From Galaxea fascicularis (taxonomy: Eukaryota; Cnidaria; Anthozoa; Scleractinia; Euphylliidae): a DNA stretch of 64,000 nt. This document shows positions 27,601-38,700 of this stretch, one piece after another (within the stretch, counting starts at the first letter, position 1; every line of letters begins with the position of its first letter). A model generated the notes under the pieces. It had not been told where the DNA came from. It searched no databases and saw only the letters and a program-made list of their open reading frames with translations. Position numbers and translations under genes: made by a program. Location: NCBI GenBank assembly GCA_948470475.1, contig OX419343.1, positions 14,352,914-14,416,913 of the forward strand, in the 5' to 3' direction.

Positions 27601-30600
27601 TGACATAAATTACGTTGGAATACTAGTGACTTGCTTAAAGTGCAGACATTGTGAAGATCGTGGACTTATGTTAGGCTTGAAAGCCGTCTTCTAAGGTCTG
27701 TAACATTTGTACGCGAAAAGAGTTGTGATTTGAACAAATTTGGCTGTGAAATCAGTCCCATATTTGCTAATCCTGTGAAATAATCTAAAGCATATCGGTC
27801 GAATTGCACAGAATTATTTCATATTCAACTTAAAACGATAGGAAACGTTCAAATGAAGAGTTCTAAGTGCGAAAAGCGGACAAGTTGCCTTTAGATGATC
27901 AAATCTTTAGACATGAAACTGTGCTCTTGGTCATAACCATGACATAAATTACGTTAGAATACTAGTGACTTGCTTAAAGTGCAGACATTGTGAAGATCGT
28001 GGACTTATGTTAGGCTTGAAAGCCGTCTTCTAAGGTCTGTAACATTTGTACGCGAAAAGAGTTGTGATTTGAACAAATTTGGCTGTGAAATCAGTCCCAT
28101 ATTTGCTAATCCTGTGAAATATATACCTGACCTTATGAAAACCAGGTCGACGAAAATTCGAGGCTTTTTAGAACTTCCTTTGCTATTACCTCCGTTGTTT
28201 AACAAGGACACTTAACTTTTTGCTTATTACCAGATTACAGTGTCGACCAAAGGAAAAAAAAAGAACATGGCTATTTGCTATATCACTAGACATGAAATCG
28301 ACGTAACCTCTGACCTGAACTATCGTGTGGGCAGTAGTGTCAGTTTTGCCCAAATCTTGCTTTGAAACGTCGGCCTTGCCGAGAGCAAAGTTACCGTCGG
28401 AAAGAGGCATCGATTTCCACGAAATCAAGCAACGTTTTAAACCGAATTCCCTGGTGGCTAACACAAATAACAGCAAGCTCTTGGTTAATTACATCTACGT
28501 AAACATGTGGCAAATGTTACGACTAGATTTGAGGCCGGAAATCACACATTATGACACTTCAAATTATCACATCACTTATCAGATCACTAGCATAGAATCG
28601 CTAAAGCCGCAAGGGCGGTAACAAGTCAAGAAACTGGAAAAACTTACGGTTTTCGCGCAGAAATACCGAGGCAAATCTTGTCGCCTGATAGTTACTTGAA
28701 GTCCCGGATGTTGAAAACCGATTTCAAGCAAACTTCCGTCAAGCCCTTGTTTCTTGCTCAATTTTTACTAAGTCTTTAGCCTGGTCAAAAGTCAAGTCCA
28801 ATTTCACCATGTGCGCTTACAAATCAACCCTGACACCTACGTTTTGAGGCTAAAGACTCCTTACCTCCGAAAGCAAAGCTCTACAATAACCTTCACTGCG
28901 CCTAACAGTCGACTTCATAGCGGCCGACAAGATAAATACGCACGAAGGTTATTAGACGAGGCAGACACTGCATCTCGCTAGAATTTTTCCCTCACTGAGC
29001 TTCATGATGCTCTAAGGAAAACTTTGCTCTAGGAGGTGAACAGGAAAGCTAAATATACTGACTCCGTTTGAAACTAAGCCTGCGCTAAGATTTCAAATTC
29101 ATGCAAATTTTCTTGAGAAAGAGAGAGAGTGGGACCAAATAAAGAGGGTTAAAAGGGAGGAGGGGCAGGGTAGGGGGGGGGGGGGGAGAGAAGAGAGCTT
29201 ATTCTAACTTTCAATGTTAACTTTCTCTTACTAATCAGCTAATTGCCATCGTCGCTCCCCCCAGCACAAGCAAAGACCAAGAAGAATAGAAGGGGGAAAC
29301 ACACCTCGGTACTAAAATAAACAAGGCTTAGTATAACTTTCCTGCGACCCTGTTTTCAAAAATCCAGGTATATATCTAAAGCATATCGGTCGAATTGCAC
29401 AGAATTATTTCATATTCAACTTAAAACGATAGGAAACGTTCAAATGAAGAGTTCTAAGTGCGAAAAGCGGACAAGTTGCCTTTAGATGATCAAATCTTTA
29501 GACATGAAACTGTGCTCTTGGTCATAACCATGACATAAATTACGTTGGAATACTAGTGACTTGCTTAAAGTGCAGACATTGTGAAGATCGTGGACTTATG
29601 TTAGGCTTGAAAGCCGTCTTCTAAGGTCTGTAACATTTGTACGCGAAAAGAGTTGTGATTTGAACAAATTTGGCTGTGAAATCAGTCCCATATTTGCTAA
29701 TCCTGTGAAATAATCTAAAGCATATCGGTCGAATTGCACAGAATTATTTCATATTCAACTTAAAACGATAGGAAACGTTCAAATGAAGAGTTCTAAGTGC
29801 GAAAAGCGGACAAGTTGCCTTTAGATGATCAAATCTTTAGACATGAAACTGTGCTCTTGGTCATAACCATGACATAAATTACGTTAGAATACTAGTGACT
29901 TGCTTAAAGTGCAGACATTGTGAAGATCGTGGACTTATGTTAGGCTTGAAAGCCGTCTTCTAAGGTCTGTAACATTTGTACGCGAAAAGAGTTGTGATTT
30001 GAACAAATTTGGCTGTGAAATCAGTCCCATATTTGCTAATCCTGTGAAATATATACCTGACCTTATGAAAACCAGGTCGACGAAAATTCGAGGCTTTTTA
30101 GAACTTCCTTTGCTATTACCTCCGTTGTTTAACAAGGACACTTAACTTTTTGCTTATTACCAGATTACAGTGTCGACCAAAGGAAAAAAAAAGAACATGG
30201 CTATTTGCTATATCACTAGACATGAAATCGACGTAACCTCTGACCTGAACTATCGTGTGGGCAGTAGTGTCAGTTTTGCCCAAATCTTGCTTTGAAACGT
30301 CGGCCTTGCCGAGAGCAAAGTTACCGTCGGAAAGAGGCATCGATTTCCACGAAATCAAGCAACGTTTTAAACCGAATTCCCTGGTGGCTAACACAAATAA
30401 CAGCAAGCTCTTGGTTAATTACATCTACGTAAACATGTGGCAAATGTTACGACTAGATTTGAGGCCGGAAATCACACATTATGACACTTCAAATTATCAC
30501 ATCACTTATCAGATCACTAGCATAGAATCGCTAAAGCCGCAAGGGCGGTAACAAGTCAAGAAACTGGAAAAACTTACGGTTTTCGCGCAGAAATACCGAG

Positions 30601-31462
30601 GCAAATCTTGTCGCCTGATAGTTACTTGAAGTCCCGGATGTTGAAAACCGATTTCAAGCAAACTTCCGTCAAGCCCTTGTTTCTTGCTCAATTTTTACTA
30701 AGTCTTTAGCCTGGTCAAAAGTCAAGTCCAATTTCACCATGTGCGCTTACAAATCAACCCTGACACCTACGTTTTGAGGCTAAAGACTCCTTACCTCCGA
30801 AAGCAAAGCTCTACAATAACCTTCACTGCGCCTAACAGTCGACTTCATAGCGGCCGACAAGATAAATACGCACGAAGGTTATTAGACGAGGCAGACACTG
30901 CATCTCGCTAGAATTTTTCCCTCACTGAGCTTCATGATGCTCTAAGGAAAACTTTGCTCTAGGAGGTGAACAGGAAAGCTAAATATACTGACTCCGTTTG
31001 AAACTAAGCCTGCGCTAAGATTTCAAATTCATGCAAATTTTCTTGAGAAAGAGAGAGAGTGGGACCAAATAAAGAGGGTTAAAAGGGAGGAGGGGCAGGG
31101 TAGGGGGGGGGGGGGGAGAGAAGAGAGCTTATTCTAACTTTCAATGTTAACTTTCTCTTACTAATCAGCTAATTGCCATCGTCGCTCCCCCCAGCACAAG
31201 CAAAGACCAAGAAGAATAGAAGGGGGAAACACACCTCGGTACTAAAATAAACAAGGCTTAGTATAACTTTCCTGCGACCCTGTTTTCAAAAATCCAGGTA
31301 TATATCTAAAGCATATCGGTCGAATTGCACAGAATTATTTCATATTCAACTTAAAACGATAGGAAACGTTCAAATGAAGAGTTCTAAGTGCGAAAAGCGG
31401 ACAAGTTGCCTTTAGATGATCAAATCTTTAGACATGAAACTGTGCTCTTGGTCATAACCATG

Positions 31463-31662
31463 NNNNNNNNNNNNNNNNNNNNNNNNNNNNNNNNNNNNNN
31501 NNNNNNNNNNNNNNNNNNNNNNNNNNNNNNNNNNNNNNNNNNNNNNNNNNNNNNNNNNNNNNNNNNNNNNNNNNNNNNNNNNNNNNNNNNNNNNNNNNNN
31601 NNNNNNNNNNNNNNNNNNNNNNNNNNNNNNNNNNNNNNNNNNNNNNNNNNNNNNNNNNNNNN
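31463..31662. other. Assembly gap, exactly 200 N
   Basis: A run of exactly 200 N begins inside sub-repeat A of unit 16 and ends in unrelated LINE sequence. A round number usually marks a gap of unknown size. The right end of the array and its true copy number are therefore not resolved. Confidence 0.98.
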
Positions 31663-32155
31663 AAAGCGAACTAAGGCTTTAGTACTGAACATGTACAGTG
31701 CTCTCATTGTACCCTACTTTGACTATTGCAGCCCTGTTTGGGGTTACATTGATAAATATCAATCTGAAAAACTACAAAAGTGACAAAATAGGGCTGCCCG
31801 CATAACCACTAATTCTGATCATGCGACTCCATCCTCTAGTTTACTGTAGCCGGCTTTGGCTGGGATACACTTGATGAGACGGGCGTGGAAATGAGTTAGC
31901 GGTTACACTGTACAAGGCAGTAAACAATCCGGCTCTTCTTCATGATATTTTCAAAAATACATCTCAAGTTCATTCCCTTAATTTAAGTTATTCGTCTCAC
32001 AGTTTGTTCATCCCAGGCCGCTTTCTGAAGTAGGGAAACGTAGTTTTCACTATCATGGTGCTATGCTCTGGAACAGCCTTCCCACTCAAGCTAAAAATCA
32101 AACTACTTTGAAGTCTTTTAAAGAATCCCTGCCAGAAAATTATTGTTATTTATAA
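31663..32155 (+). pseudogene. LINE reverse transcriptase C-terminal remnant
   Basis: The first reading frame after the gap has the pattern typical of the end of a non-LTR RT: a Tyr-Ser-Ala-Leu-Ile-Val-Pro-Tyr-Phe-Asp-Tyr-Cys stretch, SPVWG, then KLQK. This is followed, after an in-frame stop and frame shifts, by QNRAAR and, near 32045-32110, by an FHYHGAMLWNSLPT/LKSFKESL-type ending. This resembles the CR1/L2/Jockey-type RT C-terminus. A likely 3' UTR runs to about 32330 and ends in an AATAAA and a TACATATA-type microsatellite. It is degenerate and 5'-truncated by the gap. Confidence 0.8.
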
Positions 32156-32470
32156 TGACAATGTTTTCACAATAATCGCTCCTTCTTCTAGTTTTTATTT
32201 TATTACTGTAAGTGTAATTTTATTACAGTAGCATTTAAATTGTAAATACACGGCTATATGGAAGAGCATATTTTACTTGTATATATGAATTGATACCGTG
32301 TTTAAATAAAGCTTATACATATATACATATATGAGGTGCTCGGGACCCACTTCATAAGACTACCGTTTCCTGTTCCCTTCCGTACTGCTCCCAGGATTTG
32401 CACCCACTCGAGTGCGCTTGTATTTCTTTAGTATTTGGAATAAAATAAACAGTGAGAGTCCAACGTCGCA
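32156..32470. other. LINE 3' tail and downstream region of the CDPS gene
   Basis: The left part is the LINE tail. The right part lies just downstream of the CDPS stop codon on the minus strand. A minus-strand AATAAA can be read near 32195 inside LINE sequence, about 275 bp past the stop. It is a possible but unproven poly(A) signal. Confidence 0.4.
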
Positions 32471-32745
32471 TCAGAGATCATAGTTGATGATGGCTAGTCC
32501 CAATCCTTTCTTGGCCTCCCCGTCATATTCTCCGTTGACAAATTTCTCGTACACAGGCCAGCTGCGGTGATAGATGACGGTTATTTTGTTTGCTCCGAAC
32601 ATCTCTTTATTGGAGATAATGAAGGCAAGTTCCTTCAATAAGCAGAAAACTCCTTCTTGGACACTTTCGTCCTCTTCAAGCTCAGCGTCTGACGATTCTG
32701 TTTGGTAAAACACAACAATGGTCCCTTCAGTATCGGATCTCAAAT
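32471..32745 (-). CDS. CDPS exon 3 (residues 167-257, stop)
   Basis: This is the C-terminal part. G-V-F-C-L-L-K-E (198-205) corresponds to the Y-x-x-x-E catalytic segment, and V-I-Y-H-R (223-227) to the Tyr202-His203 segment. The Glu-to-Tyr distance is 20 residues in both this protein and AlbC, so no gap is needed. The preferred acceptor is AAAGCAG before 32745. Using the AAAG three bases upstream instead would change Asn167 to Thr-Asp. The stop is TGA at 32473-32471. Confidence 0.82.
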
Positions 32746-35700
32746 CTGCTTTGCCACACTAACGTAAAAATAACCTGAGTAAAAGGCGCTGGAGTATTAG
32801 AAAGTTAGAGCAGCGAAAGCACGCGAGGAGACCTCACAGGTTTATCGAATCGTTTTTTCTTTTCCCCGTTGCGCCCGCAGCTGAACTTGTACATAACAAA
32901 TAACAAATAACAGCATTGGCACAGTTTCTTTCAGTCTTCTTTTCCAAAATAGTTGAGATGGTTTATTTATTTCCCTTACTCTCGTCAAATGCATTACTCA
33001 AAGAGACCAGAAAATGAACAGTATTATTTCAGCGCGAATTGACAACTAAGCTAGTTTATTATTTTTCTACAGTTCCCACAGTTCATATATATGTTTCATT
33101 TGATATACATCATTTACATTCATCTCTTTCACGGGAACATATGAACCTACAGTTGACCAACTCCCAACGTCAGTGGCTTCATGGCTCAGTTAGTTAGAAC
33201 ATCGCACCAGTATCGCGAGGTCACTGATTCAAACCCCGGTGAAGTCCTAATTTTTTTCAGGCTTCTTTACGCAATTACATAAATTGCAATCACAACTGCA
33301 AGGATCATCCTTCAATTAATTTTGGTCTGTCTATACAGTGTTTGTTACGCAAGGTGAGGTTTATACAACGATCCCAAAATTGCTGCCCCAGCAATTCCTT
33401 GGACGAGTGTATTACACTTAAAACTTATTAAAGACCTATTGGCGTGTTCTTAAAAATTTTTTTAAAAAATTCCCCAAATCGGTAGTTCAGCCTTTAACCT
33501 CTGTGAACAACCAGGTGTTGGGCTGTCTGATAGCCAAATATTTTGATTACCAATGTACGATTCATGGAAATCAAGAAGTAAATTTGTATAGGAAATAGCA
33601 CGACCTCGAGTATAATTCGGGATTAATGGGTACTCGTGATTTTGAAAGTTCGTAATTTTGTTGAATGTACTATAAATGAAAAATCGCACGACCTCCTCGT
33701 AAAATTCGGGATTTTGAAACAAAAGTCAAATTTTTAGTCCACAAAACACAATTTTTTTCCTGCGTGCAAACTTACTGCGGTTTTCAATAACATGCGAACT
33801 CTGAAGTTCAAAAGCTAACTAACGTTTGCGCTTTTCGCTGCCGTCAATCATCTTAGCAGACCTCAAAGGAAACAGAAGTTTACTTCAACGAGTTCAAAAG
33901 GTCCTGGTTTGTGATTGGTGATTGGTGGATTTCGATCCGTTTTGTGTGTTTCTGAATTTCAAGGTTCGTTCCTTGTGATCGAAATTATGATTGACGGCAG
34001 CGAAAAACGTAATTGTTAAGGCGACTTTTGAACCTCAGAGTTCGCGTGTTTTTGAAAAGCGCAGTAACTTGTGGGAAACAAAGCTTATCAGTCAGTAACA
34101 ATCGCACAACTAGAGCTCCATGCTGCTGCAAAACATGTTCGAAAAATTCTTTTTTTATTAATTTAAACATAAGAGAAAAATAAGAGAAAAATAACTCATC
34201 GAGAGGGCTCACTTCAGAGAAACCTCGTAGCTTTCCAGACGCGGTCTGTGATTGGAGAACGAAACAATAGATGACACAACACAAACATTACCCCTAGCCC
34301 TGATAACAAAAGAAGATACAGGTCATGGGGGCCAAGGAAATATAAGTCTGGAGGAGTTGCAGGGTTACTCTCACTTCAAAATAACATTAAATTAAAAAAA
34401 ATTATGTTTAATAATAATTAGTCAAAGCGGCAGCAAAACAGAGAAAAAGAACATTTAAGCAATGCTAACAGGTGCAAAATAAACACTCAAGTACTTTTGT
34501 AAAATCGCTTTGATTGAGATATAAAAGACTGGACATGAAAAAAGAAATCGTTATTTTGCTTCGGAGAAAGTAACCGTGATCCAAACAGAAAAATTGATAC
34601 AATTTGTGCTTTGGACATGGAGAACCACATTTCAGCAAATATGTGAGTGGCAGAGGAGAGGAAATTAGTTCTGGGGGCAGAATAAAGTGGACATTCAAGA
34701 AAAAAATGCTTAACGGTCTCGTTGTAAGGCACAAAAACACACAGGGCTTTCTTTTCAACCTATTTTAAAAAGATAATAGTTAAGCAAATGTCTAAAAGTA
34801 AACAAGTGTGGAAAATAGCAAAATCATAAGTAGAGTTCTAACTAGGTACATTATAAAAGGAAAGTAAAGCTTTCTTAAAAGAACCAATGGATTCGAGACA
34901 ACGTATGTCAAAACTGATGTCATTCCACAAGGTAGTAGTTTAGGGAAAAAAGATCATTTAAAACGCTCATTGCGGCTTGCAAAAATAGAGTAATTTGATG
35001 CCGTACGTAAGGAGTAATTTGTTCTTTCACTAACTAGAAAGGGCAATAAATCAACTAAATAACTGGGACAAAGATTATTAACGAGTATAACAGCAATTTG
35101 TGAATGGCTTTTCTAGTTTTTAGATCTTCCCACCCAATTTCTTGCATAAGACGATGCTTGCTGGTCCCTTTCATGGCCCTGTTACGATTTTTGCTGCTTC
35201 ATATTGCACATGCTCGAGGAGATTGCTCTCACTTTCAGTACATCCCGGCATCCAATAACACATCAGCGTATTCCATTAGCGGACGCACCAAAGATTTGTA
35301 CAATTTTCTTAAAGTAGCCCTGTCACCTTTGTACTTGACACCTTTTAGAATATATTAAGCCTTTTAGAAGCTTTCTCATAAATGTTAAAAGATATGGGCT
35401 CTCCAAGAAAGGTTGTAGCAAAGAACAACACCGAGATGGGTGTGTTTTGCGACTTCGATAATTTTTTTTATCACCGTAAAACAAATCAAGGTGAAGTGAC
35501 TTAATTCGTTTTACTGACATTGATAGGTGCATTAAGTGTACACCTCATTTGAGAACTATGAAGCCTTGGATGAAGGACGGTGACAGGTTATTTCCACCTC
35601 TAACGTAGAGGTGGTGGTGGTCTAACGAACGAGTTACGGAAAAATTTTACACGTTGACTCGTTTGAGACTGTTCATTGGCCGAGTTATAAGGATTTAACT

Positions 35701-38700
35701 TACCAGTTCATATGTTACAATATATTATTTTTTGTTATTTCAGTGTATTTTCTCGTTTAATTGTAATGTTGGAAATCGAGGAAATGCTCAAATGATGTCT
35801 GAACTCATCAAGCAGTATCTTTTACCTGCTGGAGTGTGTACTTCATAGGAGGGAGCTACAACCAGTTGCAAAATTGTTGAGACATTCGCCATCAAAAACG
35901 TCTCTTCTTTCTCTAAAACGTCGCTGCTAACAAATCTGTGACATGCAATACTCACCCCATCCCTCTCCCCCTTTCAAAGTTGTTCCTCAAAGTTTCGAGC
36001 CTTGTGCTGCGCCGTTAACAACTTTGATAAGAGGGGGAGGGGGAGGGAAAGCGGAAGATCATGGAAACGTCATTCAAGGCCTAATGGCGTACAGTGTCTC
36101 AAGTATTTTTGCAACTCGTTGTAGCCATTATAAATTGTGATTGTTTCAAAACGCAAACGAATTGAAAGAGCATTGGCCCATCAGTCTATATATTCCCCTT
36201 TTTTGGAGAGAGTAGCAGAGTACATGGCAAAATTAACACAAATTTTCAAGATTGTATCTAGTGAGTAACTTACTAATTAACTCACGAAAAGAGATGGCCA
36301 TGTTATTTAGCTTGTTTGAATAAATATGATAACGCATAAATAAGGTGGTGTAGTTAAATTTGGATCTTGGAAACTTGCAGTAAGGGTGGGGGAGATTTGG
36401 CTCTCATTCGTTTGGTTGAACCAGTTCAAAACCTTTTGTGTAAACAATTTGGTAAATGAACAATCAATTAAAGAGTGCTCAATTGAATCCTGCTGTCCGC
36501 AGTAAATACAATCATCGTCCTCATTAATCCTAAAACGGAATAATTCTTTCTTAGTTACAATTGTTCTGTAGATGAACTTAAATTGAAACTCTTTTAGTTT
36601 AGCCTCCTTACAAATATTTTTCAATGATTTAAAGATTAAGATCTTAGTCCAACTGTCTTTGTTTAATGAAAGTTTTCCGCTCCAACGTTTAGGGCCCTTT
36701 TGTTCTCCGATGTGAATTTTGGCATTGAGCAAATTTTGGAAGTCCCTTGACTTAACCTTATCCATATTAATTTGGATCGATTCGTTCAGGGGAAAGGTAT
36801 TGTTACCGCAGTTGCGTAACTGTTTCAATACTTTTATTTGTTTTTCCTTTTGTTTCATTACGTAACCTTTTTCATGTCTATGTAAGCTCACACCTCTTTT
36901 GTTTGTCTTAGTTTTTAAAAGCCAATCTTTTTTGTGCAAGTTTTTCATTTTCGCCTCGTGTCTTATAGTGTATGTCAGATTGTTTAGTTTTGCTTTTCGC
37001 TGCTGCTAGTTTTTTCTGTGTCGTACGTACAGTCACCGATAAGGTACGTTTGTATTTAGCCGTATGTTTTCTGTATTGTTGCAAGTTTTCTGTCGTCTTA
37101 ATCTTAATCTATTTTTTGTAATTTTCCTTTATAAGAACCGTTCTGGGACGGAGGTTTTGTACCGTACGGGACGAGTTTCAAAGTGACAAAATAAAGTAGA
37201 GTGCTGAGTTCCTATACAGCGGCTACCGGTATTTTCATCACTAGTAAAGAATGGTTTGTTGATGGAACACCAATTACTATTGTCTGAGGACCGTAACATT
37301 CTTGGAATCCAAGCGAACCTTGAGGCTTTCAACATTATCTCAAAATTTGTGTTGAATAAAGTAGACTAGAAGTGCGAATATTCGCTGTTATTTATACTCA
37401 TACATAACTTACAATTCCTCGGGTGTCAGTAAAACGCCGACCCGGAGCCGGGGTCGGGGCCGGGGCCGGGGCCGGGGCCGGGGCCGGGGCCGGGGCCGGG
37501 GTGTCGCAGTTACATTAAAAAATTAAAAATCAATAAATAAAGTAAAATATAAAAAGTAAAATAAATAAATAATTAAATTAATCAATTAATTAGTTTTTCA
37601 ATATTCTTGAGTATGTGGTCCTTGGTTCGCGAGGTCCTTGGTCCACAAGTTTTCCGAACATGATGCCATATTTTCTCGTTAAATAAAATACGACCAAAAG
37701 CGAAGGTTTACGACTAAATATTGATTAGTATTGTTTTTATTTTCAGACTTCTTTACGCAATTGTAAAAATTGCGATAACAATCATTCTTCATTTGATTTC
37801 ATATCCGCATTTCACATATGATTTCTTTCATATGCATCATTCACTTACATATCTTTCACGGGAACATACGAACCGAAAATTGACCTGCTCCCAACGTCAG
37901 TGGCTTCATAGCTCACTTGCCACTTTAAGATTATCGCAAGAAACGTAAAAGCTATCTTAAGGGAAAATTTCAGCTAGTTACGTTTTGCAGGTAAAATAAA
38001 CTTAAACTTTTACTCGCGGACCAAGGACCACTTACTGTACACAGCTGTGCACACAAAGTTGACCAACACACGATGCAGCACAATTCATAAACGTCGCGAA
38101 ATAAATTCCGAAAATATGGCATAGACAGCAGCCATTTCGATTATGCGAAGCTTGACCACGTGACTATTTTGGCGGGAAAAACCTCACGTGGGGTTTTGCG
38201 GTTTATGGTACAGCGGTCGTACAACAAACGTATTGGTTGATATTTATTTATTTATTTATTTATTTATTCATTTGTCTATTTATTTATTTGTTTGTTTATT
38301 TATTTAGTTAGTTTAATTGATTTTGATTTATTTTCCTTTTTTTAATTTTTTTTTTTACTTTTATGTTTTTTGTTTTGTTTTTTAAAGCTAACACCCCGGC
38401 CCCGGCCCCGAGTCGGCGTTTTACCGACACCCCACTTGTCCAACACTCTCCACCACACAGAACGGTTTAAAGGTCTTCGCAAACGAGGAAACATTGTTTT
38501 CCCGTTTGCGTGCACACGCGACATTTGTTGCATCTTCTGAATATCTTCCGAAACATTTTCCTTCCCCGGCAAATGTTTCCTCGTTTGTATAGCACCCAAG
38601 AAATATTATACAGAGGGTCGGTCATTTCACGTGTCGCGCACATGATTCAAGTGACCTGTCGTGCACCACTGCACGGAAGGTCGGTCGCCTTGGACGGATG

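Larger units (their letters stand above)
416..31462. repeat. Tandem array: 16 units of ~1.93 kb
   Basis: Head-to-tail units, counted from the shared ACCTGACC string, start at 416, 2347, 4278, 6209, 8139, 10069, 12680, 14609, 16540, 18472, 20403, 22333, 24263, 26193, 28125 and 30055. Spacing is 1929-1932 bp except unit 6 (2611 bp). The length differences are fully explained by a G run of 13-16 and, in unit 6, by a 681-bp sub-repeat expansion. I otherwise found only isolated base changes. The last unit is cut by the assembly gap. No rRNA, snRNA, 5S, histone or tRNA gene is recognisable. The small ORFs repeated in each unit show no family resemblance. This looks like a large-unit satellite kept uniform by unequal exchange. 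A role as a non-coding RNA locus cannot be excluded. Confidence 0.95.
37421..38433. mobile_element. Inverted-repeat element with GGGGCC-bearing ends
   Basis: The left end (37421-37505) has GGTGTCAGTAAAACGCCGAC followed by a G/C hexamer array. The right end (38391-38433) is its reverse complement, with ACGCCGACTCGGGGCC. The strings GTCGGTAAAACGCCGAC are themselves near-palindromic. The interior is AT-rich and holds a SINE piece, a TTTA microsatellite and a 19-bp inverted pair (37615-37633 / 38013-38031). No transposase is seen. Confidence 0.7.

Noticed and set aside
477..30691. Repeated 60-98 codon ORFs in each array unit as protein genes
   Set aside because: They overlap on both strands, mostly begin at non-ATG codons, resemble no known family, and their identity only reflects array homogenisation.
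416..31462. CRISPR array, rDNA, histone or snRNA cluster
   Set aside because: The unit is 1.93 kb, with no short repeat/variable spacer pattern and no rRNA, histone or snRNA sequence in it.
31388..31783. ORF spanning the N gap
   Set aside because: It is an artefact of translating across 200 N. The right part is a LINE RT end and the left part is array.
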